A stretch of DNA of 64,000 nt from Kwoniella bestiolae CBS 10118. Its lineage: Eukaryota > Basidiomycota > Tremellomycetes > Tremellales > Cryptococcaceae. Shown in pieces: positions 45,842-57,500 of this stretch. Made by a program: the position numbers and the translations under genes. The notes under the pieces were generated by a model. That model saw only the letters and a program-made list of their open reading frames with translations. It did not search any database and was not told the origin of the DNA. Each line of letters begins with the position of its first letter. The stretch's first letter is position 1. The stretch lies in assembly GCF_000512585.2 (NCBI RefSeq), contig NC_089241.1:5722001-5786000 (forward strand), written 5' to 3'.

Positions 45842-47765
45842 CTATTCTTCTCCCAACGCCGCTAATAGATCTCGTACAGTCTCGAATGTGTAGAATGATA
45901 CAGCTATAGATGGTGTCACCTAATACCGCCGCAAAGAAATCAGTTTCTAGCACTCTTTGGTAAGAATTATGTCTCATAGCTAGAAAGGAAACTCACTTTG
46001 ATAAGATTGGGTACTAGACCTCGACTAGGTAGGACAATAATATGTTAGCCTTTCGTTCGTTCGTCCTGTCAAAGAGGTTTGGGTGCCGAGGGGTTATGTA
46101 TAAAGAGAGAAAACACCCACTACATCCCCTTCCAGAACCCTTCATTCCGTATTATCCACTTTATAACGTCAATCGCACCATTACACTGAGGTGACATACT
46201 AGATAAGCCGGCAACTTGTAATTTCCTCCGTAGGACGTCGAAGGGATGGGTGAATATCAGGGAGGTGGCTCCTGCTAGCGCTCCGCATGATAATTTACGA
46301 AGGATGAGTTCGGGTTCGGACGTTGATGGTGAGAGGGATGAGGGGAGGATGATTGATTTTACTATGCAAATAAACGAGATTTTAATCTCAGCACCTATGA
46401 CCCCACTAATGATAGAGTATACTAGAGCAAGAGGGTCAACAGAATGGAGTCGCAGAACCCACATGATTCGTATATATAGAAATTCAGTGAAACATAAGGC
46501 GCCACTCCAACAGCCGTAGCCCAACATCCTCGACTATATAGCGAGAAAAGCCTCGTGAGCTTATTGTCCAGCATACGAGAGGAGGGGACGATGACAGCTC
46601 ACTATAACCCCCTTATACCGCCTTCTGTCTTATACACTTTCTTGGTCATCCCCACCATCCCCAATTTAGCATCTTCAGCTGTAAATCCCCCCGAGGTCGA
46701 TTTGATCGCCATTCCAGAGGTGGCTACTGATAATCTTGCTCTGACCAAGTCGAGAGGGTATGTAGCGGCTAAAGAAATGAAACGGGAATCAGAGAAGATT
46801 GTCTCTGGCTTACAAGCCTGCATCATGAGATACGAGGCAAGTGGACGATCGAGATGTCACACTCACCAACAGCAAGTATCCCAGCTCCAGCACCAGCTGT
46901 CAACCTCAACGGCGTAGACAAAACCTCCTCCCCAGACCATGTCCCCAATACGCTCTTGAACGCGCCGTATGACTACGAAAAGTGTATTAGCCAAAATATA
47001 TTGAGACAAGGATAGGTGATGGGCAGCTTACAGTAAATTGTAAAGCAGAGTATGGTAATATCTACGACACGTATGGTTCAGTAAGTCATCCTGATGTACC
47101 TATAAAAGCAGATTGGAGATCAAGCTCACCCGTACTACATTTATTCCATTTCCTTTCATGAACCCCCTCCAACCTTCGTTCTTCCACATCCTCGTTAGAC
47201 TCTCCCATACTCCGCCGTACGCTTGTCCGGAGCTGCCATGGGAGGATGCACTAGCCTGGACTTGTCTGAACGGTTCACCGACATATATCAGTACACCATT
47301 CTCTGCCAAGAAGGGTAGTCATACAGCGGGTGGACATTGCATCCTGACATTCTAAGTTTCGTAATCTGAGGTCACACGACCCCACTTACAAGATGATCTT
47401 CAACCTCTCCAAGGGCGACACGACCGTCCGGCTCGCTGCTCCTGCTAATCCGCCTACAAACGATGAAGAACCATAAGTATCACTTAAGATGTGTGATCTG
47501 TGATATTCCGAGGCGGGTGAAAGCAGAACCAAAACCCACCAGCAATGAACGTATTGATAACAGCCGAATTATCCACCATGATATCCTTCCACCTTCTCTC
47601 TACACTCTGATTCCCCTGATCGTGATCCAGCTCTTCCTCTGCTATCTCGAATGTCGATGTACCCGCTCCAACAGCTATATCTGCATCTGTACTTGTGTGT
47701 TGTCTATGATAGTAGTGGTGATGAGGGGTATCCGATGGTGTAGGGTGTAGTTTGAAAGATGGCAT
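45842..47765 (-). CDS. Mitochondrial carrier (SLC25) family transporter
   Basis: Six-helix inner-membrane carrier. Three signature repeats are visible in order: AGGLAGAASRTVVSPLERLKIIL, with VWESLTRMWKNEGWRGFMKGNG; ATYPLDLVRARLSVA, with a long loop (SGMAIKSTSGGFTAEDAKLG) and KVYKTEGGIRGLY; and HPFDVLRRKLQVAG, with VIKWIIRNEGFWKGMYRG. Each carries the PX(D/E)XX(R/K) motif. The C-terminus VTPSIAVSFYTFETVRDLL ends at 45842. The start MPSFKLHPTPSD gives an N-terminal extension rich in His and acidic residues. About eight introns. It most resembles the Ypr011c/Leu5/SLC25A42-like branch (CoA, ADP or APS/PAPS carriers), but the substrate cannot be fixed by eye. Confidence 0.85.
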
Positions 47766-48452
47766 AGAGGGGACATGTCCCTGGGGTTAGGCGGGGTGGT
47801 GACTATGATATGTATGGTGTGATGTATATACAGGACGATGATCTTGACTGACTAGTAATGAGACATGGGTGATCAGTGACCGTGATGATGCGATAGGATA
47901 CAGGTGAAATGGATGATCAACGATAGATCCGCTTTACTCGTACTCGTAGTGCTCCCCGCGTTATCTGTGTTTTTACCCCCAAAGCGTTTAATCACGTATC
48001 GGACTTGTCTTAATCTTATTTCCGGAGCTAACGGATGAATCACCCGTCGGTTGGGTAGTTCCGTCAATTACCTCTCTCTACCTCAGTCTGCAGCATGTTG
48101 GATCACGTCTCTCAAGAGTTGACATCGTGCATCTCATCATCACCATGCACTTTGTACGAGACCTCGTCCCCCAAGTAAGCATGATGATAATGATACAGTA
48201 CATTCATCGTGTGGGGCAAATGCAAGTGGAAAAGCAGATCTCGTCAAAGCAGGTCCTTCATGGACTAAGCGAACCGCCCATCAGCCACGCGACACAAGAC
48301 TGTGCTTTGTAGGTGCCCCACACTTACGCACGGATCTCCCTCCACTCTCGACATCCACTCAACTATCAACCAACATCCAGACATTCAAGCTCCAAATCCC
48401 TCTTTCATGACCTTGCAACTCGTCACAGAGAATTTTGTAGTTTAACGTCAGG
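47766..48452. promoter_or_regulatory. Divergent promoter region
   Basis: Between the carrier gene (minus, start 47765) and DUF7918-like paralogue 8 (plus, start 48453). No gene supported; short frames only. Confidence 0.45.
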
Positions 48453-49807
48453 ATGCTGTCACGAGATCCAGTACCTCTTGAAGTAAGTGTTTTTCTCTCC
48501 GCCCGGTCGCAAGAAGAAAGCTAAATTGCGTAACGTCCATTCCAAGGCTTGGGTGGAGGGTAATGTCGATGAGAAACGACTCAGTCAGTGTGAGAAAATG
48601 GGCTGTATCTTTAGGCTTGCCTAGAATTAACGACTCACACCTTTCTCTAGAGGAATATCAAGTCGAACATCCCCATGACCGACAAGCCGGAGTTCCCCAC
48701 ACTACCTGCTTTCTCGAGACCATCAACGAGGTACGTCCAAGTCCCCTAACCCAGATCTAACGTCAGCTCATGCGATGCTGATTTAATGCTATCGTTGATT
48801 TAGCCATTCAGTATCAAGATCCAATTCCTCGATCAAAAAACATTCAAAGCGCACCAATGGTTCGTCCAATGTAGTGTGGATCGTCAAACGTTGGCGGGCG
48901 GTATGTGGGTGAACAATCCAGCTTACCGATATAGTCATTTTGTTGAGAGGAAGGATGGATTGTTGTACCAGTCGGACATGAAGTTTTCGCCTTTGGTGAG
49001 TCCCAACTTGGCATACCCATCACGCCGTGCTCAAGGGGGCAGACGCTGATATCCGTACGCTCGCTGCAGCCCACCACGGATGACGAAGAAAACGTAACAA
49101 TTGATAATGCTCAATTACAAGATTTGGGCAAAATCAAGATTCTCGTTCATTTTGGTCAATGGGTCACAACTAGGTCTGAAGGCAAAGCCCATTCGGTCAG
49201 TATGGTATCGGGTACAGTACATGAAAAGACCAAGAAGTGAGTTCCTTTCTTTACAACGAGTCTTTCTCCCTGTGAACAGCCTGCTGATATAGTGCATCGT
49301 GAACTCATCCGTCAGGATCCCTTATGTTGTACAGTCAGTATAACACACCTGAACGATCCCCGGCAATGATATACAGCCTAACATATATGTCGTGTACCCA
49401 TATAGGGGCGTCAACCCAAAAGTCATCGCCGATACTCCAAGTCCTACTTCTTATACGTTTGTCGTCGATAAGAATGGTAAGAACTACTATCGATTCACCT
49501 TCAAGGTGAGTCTTTTTGCTTCTTCCATTCGGGCCACAAGCATGTTAAGCTTTGATTGTGACTCGCTTCAGTATCGACCACGACCGGTCCTGGAGTTGAT
49601 GGGAGTGATCGGTAAGCTTCCCGTCATCAATAGGTACTTTGCTCACGACTCGTATTAGAAGGTGAACCCGAGCCTACCGATTTGGAAGTCAAAGACCAAC
49701 AACCTCAAGTAGGAGACGGACCCGCATCAACTGCGGAAAAGGTAAAAGTTGAAAATGAGGAGAAAGGCGAGGAAGGCCCAAAGAGTAAGAAACATAAGGT
49801 CAATTGA
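48453..49807 (+). CDS. DUF7918-like paralogue 8
   Basis: First plus-strand copy. Starts MLSRDPVPLE, intron, AWVEGNVDEKRLS, intron, EEYQVEHPHDRQAGVPHTTC and FLETINE. The core follows: PFSIKIQFLDQKTFKAHQWF, VQCSVDRQTLAGG, SHFVERKDGLLYQSDMKFSP, TTDDEENVTIDNAQLQDLGK and IKILVHFGQ, then YTFVVDKNGKNYYRFTFKYR and PRPVLELMGVI. The C-terminus is acidic then basic (KVENEEKGEEGPKSKKHKVN) and stops at 49807 without coil or V/I-D-L-T motif, so it is shorter than paralogues 9 and 10. The clearest example for reading the family core. About seven introns. Function unknown; basic tail suggests nucleus. Confidence 0.68.
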
Positions 49808-50151
49808 GCGATTGGATGGGGGACAGGGACAAGTCTAACGAGCAATTATGAGCAGTGAATGATGATTGATTTGTAAATGTCACTTGTTGTATATAAATTG
49901 TAGCATTATCATGTATCATCCATGTCCATGTCCAAGTCTTTTGTACTGAACACGTAACGATAACCTGATCCGTGCCTAGATAACCTAACCATAACGGGGG
50001 GACGTTCATCAATTGTTCCAACTTCTCATACTTCATCACCTATTCGTTATCAACACACATCAATCATCGTCACAATATTGCCTCTATCCCCTCAGCATCG
50101 TCTTGAATCACAAAGTAAGGAACTTTGCAGGCGTCAAGCGGATCGACCAAC
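49808..50151. other. Spacer between paralogues 8 and 9
   Basis: About 340 bases; promoter of paralogue 9. No gene seen. Confidence 0.4.
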
Positions 50152-51905
50152 ATGTTGGGAGAGAATACTGGGGCCGAATTTGAGGCATGTGCTTATGTAT
50201 CGCTCTGACCACCCCTTCCCCGACGAGGGTTGATAGTAACGGGACACTGACACATGATATGATGACAGGCTTGGGTAGGCCATAAGGAGACTGGTCAGAG
50301 GTTGAGTGAGTGCCATCTTCTTCGTGTTCCGATCACAGCAAGAGCTAAGGTGGATCATTGTATAGATGAGTATCAGGTTGTCCATCATCCTGCTTCGGAG
50401 GGTCAATCAGCCTGGTCGGAATGCTTCTTAGAGACTATTGATGAGGTACGTCTACTACTCTTCTTACAGATACCTGTAGCTGAATATATATGTGTTCTCG
50501 ACACCGACGATACACATAGCCATTCCAAATCAAAGTCACAAAACCCGGTCAATCGTCCAATTCCAAACGGAGAGGGCGTCGGAGCGGTTCTCACAGACAG
50601 GCTTTGGAGGGTATCGAATGCATCTGCACCGTCGATGGAGAGTCGTTGAGAAATGCTATCTGGTTTTTGAAAGACAAGGACCACGGCTGGAACAAAGTGT
50701 ATGAGAAGGATGAGGTCGATGGGAAGTTGTATAAGGCTTCGTTGAATTTCGCTCCTCTGGTGAGTATTTTCCTACCCCTGCTTCCCCCATCATATCTCCT
50801 TGTTTTTTTCCTGTGTCTATGTCTTTTACTCCTTGACTGATCAATCTTTAGGCCACCACCGATGATCCGGGGAGAATCACCATTGATAATGCCAAATTGC
50901 AACAACTGGGTGTTATTGAGATCACCTTGCACAGGGGTTATTATATGCCTGCTGGTGTGTCTGGCATTAGGACTACCAAGATCAAAGTTGGTACTGCGGA
51001 TGAGAAGGCCAAGAAGTGAGTTATACGATTACAGTTTCCGCCCCTTTCTTGCCGCCGGTTGAATTTGCAGCTGCCATGCCTACATTTGATCGATGTACTG
51101 ACATCTTCTCCTTGCGTTGTATAGGTTCTCCTACACTGTCGGGTAAGTAAGCTTTATTGAGCTTCAACACATACGGCAGCATCAGACTGATATACGGCCC
51201 ATGACCTGCATCCAGGACATCGAACAGGGAAGAAGTCCAAGATACGGTGCGGACGGCCTATAGTTTCTTCCCGTATCACCCGCTGGTCAAGGATTATCGT
51301 TTTGTCTTCAAGGTCAGTCACATCATTCCTGGTTCAGCCCTGGCAACTGACATTGATATCACGGTCTGGCAAACGCAGTATCGTCCAAGAGCAATGCTGG
51401 TTCATACTGGGATTATTCGTGAGTCGAGTCGAATACGTATATACTCGCCGCCACCTGCTGAGGCTGATAAATCATACTGCACCAGATGAACCTATCCCAG
51501 ACCCACCTAGACCCAAGGGCAAGGGCAAAGGCAAACGAAAGAGGAACTCGGTACTTTCCGAAGCGATCTTGGTATCTGACGATGAGAACGTTGCGAGGGA
51601 TGTTAAACCTGATTTGGAGAAAAAACGGGTGAAATACCTCGAGGTGAGTTGGACGATCCTTTGACGATGCAACGGAGAATGTTTGGACACAGATTGATCG
51701 ATACGTCGTTTCGACATAGGAACAAGTCAAGAAGCTCAGCTCGGAATTGAATGGGTTGAAGAAGGGTGGGAAGAGTAAGGTGGATGCTGTTGATTTGACG
51801 ATGGATGATGATAGAGGGTCAAAACCCAGACGATATTGGGATACTTTGATGTTTACGATAAATCACGACCTGTATGTACATGGATCTCTTTCGAATCCAC
51901 GTTGA
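50152..51905 (+). CDS. DUF7918-like paralogue 9 with SUMO-binding-like motifs
   Basis: Starts MLGENTGAEFE; the first intron (50185-50268) appears to use a GC donor (GAG|GCATGT) and leads to AWVGHKETGQRLS. Then DEYQVVHHPASEGQSAWSEC and FLETIDE, CTVDGESLRNAIWFLK, YEKDEVDGKLYKASLNFAPL, ATTDDPGRITIDNAKLQQLG and VIEITLHRG, and the strand YRFVFK..YRPRAMLVHTGII. The tail is strongly basic (KGKGKGKRKRNSV), then SEAILVSDDENV, KPDLEKKRVKYLE, a coil (EQVKKLSSELNGLKKGGKSK) and DAVDLTMDDD. The open frame runs 20 codons further to 51905. AILVSDDE and AVDLTMDDD both resemble SUMO-interaction motifs. Probably nuclear. Confidence 0.68.
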
Positions 51906-52230
51906 TTATGGTTATCAATATGAATGACATGAGCCATATTTGGTTATACATTGTCTGTAATTGATCAACGCATTGACCCCCTCCTTTGGTGAATGGTTAT
52001 CAATGACAAGATCAATGGTACGGTACCCTCACCTAAAGCATTATAGTACAATCCATGCATCGTACTTCTATCCCTTTCCTTCCTTCTTTCTTCTGTGAAC
52101 ACTATCTTTCAATTTTGCACTCTCGAGATCTCTCAACTTAACTCCCACGTTTGCATCTCGTCAAGAGGGATCATCCTCTCATTTACCTACGGACATCCCA
52201 GCACCGGCATCAAAGGAAAGGCAAGGAATT
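51906..52230. other. Spacer between paralogues 9 and 10
   Basis: About 325 bases; promoter of paralogue 10, ending in a short CT/AC-rich leader. No gene seen. Confidence 0.4.
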
Positions 52231-53870
52231 ATGCTGTCTGAAGGCAAAGCGGTGGGGTTCGAAGTGAGTAGTCTCTCTTCCTGCACAACATCGATGTCAA
52301 GACGCAAAAAAGGGAAGAGCTGACCATAGCTGTACTTTAGGCATGGGTGGACTCGAAAGAGGACAAGATCAGACTGAGTGCGTATTCATTACATTCGTTG
52401 ATTTTTGAAGATGAATGAGCTGACGTGATGATTTTAGTTCCTCTTGCTTAGACGAATATCAGGTCACTCATCATCTGGCTCAAGGGGAAAAATCAGCCTA
52501 TGTTGAATGCTATCTGGAGACGATCGACCAGGTAAGTCTTGTCTTCCTTTTCATGCAATCTTTGACAAATCCTCTTGTAAGACCGCGCAACCAGCTGATG
52601 AATCAAACAGCCACTTAGAATCCAGATTTCTAGGTTACCCACTCTCGAAGATCGAAGAGATATTAAGGTATCAACACATATCGATGGTAATCTGCTGCGA
52701 GCAAAAGCTTGGCTCGGAGGCGAGGTATCGTGCCGGTGGGATAAAATCGTTCAAGAATCGGCAACCGGCGAAGAAGGATTCATCACATCGTCTCTGCATT
52801 TCACACCCCTTGTGAGTACTGGTGAGATTGCGAAGAGCGGATTGCCATCTCACGCCTTTCTCTCGATACAGCCGAGTACCGATGATCCGACCAAAGTGAC
52901 CTTCAGCCCAAATGTCCTGACAACGTTAGGGACGATCGAGATCATTCTGCAGGTCGGTTCATACAGAGCGAATAGGCGGAAAGGGCAGAGTGTTTCGAGC
53001 GCCATAACGAGCGGAAACAGGGTCGTCGACGAAAAAGAGAGGAAGTGAGTCATCTATGGTGTGCCCCTCAAATTCTATAATCGCAGACGACTTAAACCTT
53101 TCCTTCTGAGCTTACGGCCATGTTCTGCTGTTTTTAGGTTGCCTTACGCGATATCGTAAGCTGAAACGCCGTTTCATACGACAACAATGGACCCAAGTCA
53201 AGGCGGAGGTGGTTCGATTGCTTCGCTGCTAACGATTGATGAATGGTCAGAGCGAGAAATGACAAGAAATATGATTTACCCATGTTAATGCACTATACAT
53301 TCACGCCTGTCTCGACGGGCAGCCGATTGTATCGATTTCTTTTCAAAGTGAGCTTATCACTGTCATGAGCCTGGTTCCTTTCGACTTTTGAGGGATGTCG
53401 TAGTGGGTCACTACTCATACATACCGTGGAATAGTATCGCCCTCGCCCCTCTTTGATACATTTAGGAATCATTGGTCAGTCCGTCTACCTTTTGTCTTTG
53501 AGAATGCACTCAAACATCTGCTCACGGGTCATCAGAATCTGAAACACAGGAGCCTGAAAAACCGTTTACACCACCTACACCCCAAACATCTCTCAAGAGG
53601 AAATTACCGCCCTTCACCACCGAGATAGATCTAGAAGACAAAGAAGACCAAGTGGTGGGATCTCAGCGTCAAGCTCAACGTATCAGGTATCTCGAGGTAA
53701 AGTTCGATTCTGGTGCTCATCTCTTTGTCCTTCTGTACTGTAATCGCTGAGATGATGATTCCCTCTGATAGGAACGAATCAAAATCCTTTCTTCTTCGCA
53801 GAAAGAAACGCTCGAAGCAGCGATGGAGAATGGTGAAGTCATTGATATGACATCTGAGGACGATATCTGA
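52231..53870 (+). CDS. DUF7918-like paralogue 10 with SUMO-binding-like tail
   Basis: Starts MLSEGKAVGFE, intron, AWVDSKEDKIRL, intron, DEYQVTHHLAQGEKSAYVEC and YLETIDQ. The core continues with PLRIQISRLPTLEDRR, the IDGNLLRAKAWLGG strand, SSLHFTPL, PSTDDPTKVTFSPNVLTTLG and TIEIILQVG, and FTPVSTGSRLYRFLFKYRPR. The C-terminal region has a hydrophobic-acidic patch (TEIDLEDKED), QRQAQRIRYLE, a coil (ERIKILSSSQKETLEAAMEN) and the end GEVIDMTSEDDI at 53870. IDMT plus acidic residues is a variant of the V/I-D-L-T tail of its siblings. About eight introns, at positions shared with paralogues 6, 8 and 9. Role unknown; likely nuclear. Confidence 0.68.
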
Positions 53871-54517
53871 GTTTGCCTCTGATGCGTCACTATACATGAT
53901 TTTTTCAGCTGGGAAGATGTGACTTGTTGGATAGACTATACAGTATATACATTCAAGTATTCTGATCATGATGTAGTAAAGTAGGATCGTCGCATGTATA
54001 TGTATAATCACATCGATCATTCATATTTAAAATGACCTCTTTGAATTACCTTTCCCAATGCTACTCTGTCATGCTGCATTCCTTAGACACTGGACCTTCG
54101 CTACTAACGGTTGGAATAGGGTTAGAGGAGAAGGAACGTTTCGGCATTGTCTTCCAGGTTGGGGACTATCGTATTCCAATATGAAGCTTGACATGGTAAA
54201 TGTTGAGCTGATATATTGTTCTGATGAGAAGGAACTAACAAACAATCAATCAATCATATACACTCATTCCAGTCAAGTCATTAGACATGGATGCAGGTCC
54301 ATTGAATAGTACGTCAGCTATGCTCCAGTGCATTGGCGTAATCATAACTCATACATTCTATAACACGTACTTCTTGTTTCGTATATTCGTAAAAGACCCA
54401 GTTCAACTCCAATACCAAAGTCAAACTCAGAAGAGGAAGGAATAAAATACAATCATTGTCCAGGTAATCAAAACTTCAAAGGCTATATATATCTAGAAAT
54501 CATACTCAAACGACGCT
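53871..54517. other. Convergent intergenic region
   Basis: 3' regions of paralogue 10 (plus) and the myosin gene (minus). A/T-rich, no supported gene. Confidence 0.45.
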
Positions 54518-57500
54518 CTACGAATGCCTTAGAGGCGAAGTCTCAGGATCAAATTGCTGTAAAAGGTGTTTAAGCTGTACGACATCTTCCGTCCGTGGTG
54601 CGCTGGCTGATACGCTGGGCGTGAGATTGGACCCTGGTGCGGAGTTGTTGAGATCTTCCATTGCTAGCCAGCTGCGCAAAAACTCAAAATTAGCTCAGTT
54701 CTTCGTTTTTATCTTTGTGGGATGTGCGATAGGAAGACAGAACTCACTGATCAAGTTGTGATCTGAGAGATTTCGCTTTCAGTCTGAAATGGGAATACAC
54801 AGCTTGTTCGTCTATCACACTATATCAGCACATTTCCCACTACCTCCAAATCTACACGCAGTACACCGGATGTCGTGGTCCATCCCAATACAGCATGATA
54901 GCAGACTCCACTCACAAGGAAACAACTTCCCGTCCTTCCCCAACCCACCACCCCCCTCATCACTCTGCAACTTATCCATCTGCTCAATCAAGAAATCCTT
55001 CTCATCCTGCTCATCCTCCAACTGTCTCTTCAGCGCTTCCACCTCCATCTCCAAAGCCTTTATCTTCTTCGCAGATATCAGATCCTGTCCTCCTGTACCT
55101 CCCGATGAGGTATGAGACGGAGTTCCATTAGCATTGATGACTGACTGTCTCTTCGATGGAGTCAATGGCGTGGAGGTAGCTTCGTTAAGTCTTCTTAGTT
55201 GATCGGACATATCGCCTCGAAGGGCATCATGAGACTGTTGAAGGCCTCTCAACAGATCTTCTCTCCTGAGGTTGTTGGACGGAGTAGCAGGAGCAGGAGT
55301 AGGTAAAGATCTAGCAGTGGCGGAGGATAAAGCCTTTTGAAGGTCATTGATCTGATTCTGTAATCTACCGTTCTGCTCTAGGGTATTCTGATGTTCTATC
55401 TCCAATCTCGATAAATCGTCCTGAGCTTGACGGTATTTCATCTCCATTCCCCTGGACGACGAAGCTGACAAGGAAGCGGTTGAAGCCTGTTTTCGTTGAT
55501 CTTGTAAATCTTTCTCCAGAGAGTTGATCCGAGATTCCAATACTCTCCTAGCCTTCTTTTCCTCCTCCAGCAGCTGAGTCAAATCTTTATCTTCGGGTGA
55601 TAGCGATGCTCTTGCAGATCTAGCTTCCTTGGATTTTGAAGCCTTTAACTTATCATATTGCCTAGCCAGATCTTCCAAATCGGCGTTCAACCTATTCCGA
55701 TGAGTTTCCAAACTCTTCAGTAAAGTATTCAACCGATCATTCTCCCTGACTTGTTCAGCAAGTTGCTGATCCGTGAACTTCTTGGCTTTCTCAAGTACGT
55801 GATAATGTTCGACAACCGTCTTGTTCTCCCTTCCACGTAGGAAATCAATCTCCTTATCACGAGTTTTGATATCTGCTGCTGCCTTTGCGAGAGCTCGTTC
55901 AGCCTGTAATGCCGTATTGCGATGTTCGGCAAGTTCGACCTGGTTGTTATGAACCTCTTGTTCGAAGTGATGTCGTTTAGACGATTCCTCTTGTAATTGT
56001 CTTGAGACGTTATCCAGCGATTTAGCCCAATTGGCTTTTTCACCTTCAATCTCGAGGACGGCATCTTCAAGACCATTGTATTCGTCCTGCAATTCCTGTA
56101 GATGTTTCTCAATGTCCTGTCAGGTCAAGGTGACAGAATCAGTTACCATGACATCGCCATTTCAACCAGATTGCAAAATATGCACTCACATCTCTAGCCC
56201 GAGCAGTACTCTGCAATCTACTTTCCGTCCCACTCAGCTGTTCTCTGACCATCTCCAACTCCTTCTCATCCTTCCTTCTTCGTTCTTCCACTTCATTTAT
56301 CTTGATCTGCATAGCAGCCAACTTCTCTTCCTTCTCTTTCAACGCATTCTGAGCAGCCTTCAAATCCCTCTGAGCATTCGTATGACTATTCTTGAGCGCT
56401 TCCACATCGACTCTAAGCTTATTAGCGAGCTGTTGAGCGGCTTCACGCTGATCGTCAAGTGATTTCTGCAGTTGGGAAACCTGATCTCGTAATCTTGACA
56501 TCTCTTGTTCTCTGGATTTATCGGCTTCTTGTCTCTTTGAATCTTCGGACGACTTCGCAGCCATCACTTCTCTAAGATCATCCAGTTCCTTCTCAAGCTT
56601 CTGTCGAGCGGTGACCTCGGATTGTTTCTCATTGTCTTTGGCGGAAAGTTGAGATTTTATACTATCCATCTTCACGTTCATTGCTGCCAATGCTTGTTCA
56701 GAGGTCTCTCGTGCCTGTTCAGATTCCTTGTGCTTGGCATTGAGTGCCGACAGTTCACGTTGTTTGGCTTCGATTGAAGATGTATGTCGCTGAATGGTAG
56801 ATTGGAGTTCGTCCATTTGGCTCTTTGCCCTTCGCAGATCTTCGTTTAGAGCCGTAGCTTGACTATTGCCAGATTCGCTATAAACCCAGAATCGAGTAAG
56901 CTAAGTCAACCTGTGATATTAACTTATCAAGGACAGTCTATTCCACTCACGCTTTACTCTTCTCCAGCTGCAACCTCTTCTCCATCTCCATCGAATTCGC
57001 TTCCGCTCTGTCCTTCGCCCTCTTCAGCGCTTCTTCCTTCTGCGTAACCTCCCTCTTAAGATCATCCACTCTATTCTGTAGCTCCACCTTCTCCTTCTCC
57101 AACTTCGAGTGAACATTCGATCTTTCCTTAGAATCCTTCAAAAGCTCAGCTTCTCTCTTCTGCCATATCGATCCCTGTTTCTCAAGCATCGCAGCTTGCT
57201 CCACCAAAGCTTCAAAATCAGCTTGGACTTTTGACAGTCTCTCTTTAGCCAAATCGGCATTCGTCACGGCCTTTTCCCTCTCCGCATCCAACAGGTCGAT
57301 ATCACCTTCCAACTCTTTGATCTTCTCTTCCAACTCCGCTTCCCGAGCTTTGGACCTCTCCAGCATCCTATCTTTCTCTCTACCCAGTTCTCGTTCAGAG
57401 GACAAATCACCTTCAACCTTGGTCTTCTCAGCTACGAGGGAAGCTTTCAATTCTTCCAATTTCTTCTTCTCCATTTCGTCTCGCTCGGCTCTCTCTTTGG

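Noticed and set aside
54789..55131. Plus-strand frames of 78-108 codons over the myosin tail
   Set aside because: Shadow frames opposite coiled-coil codons, with no start context or splice support.
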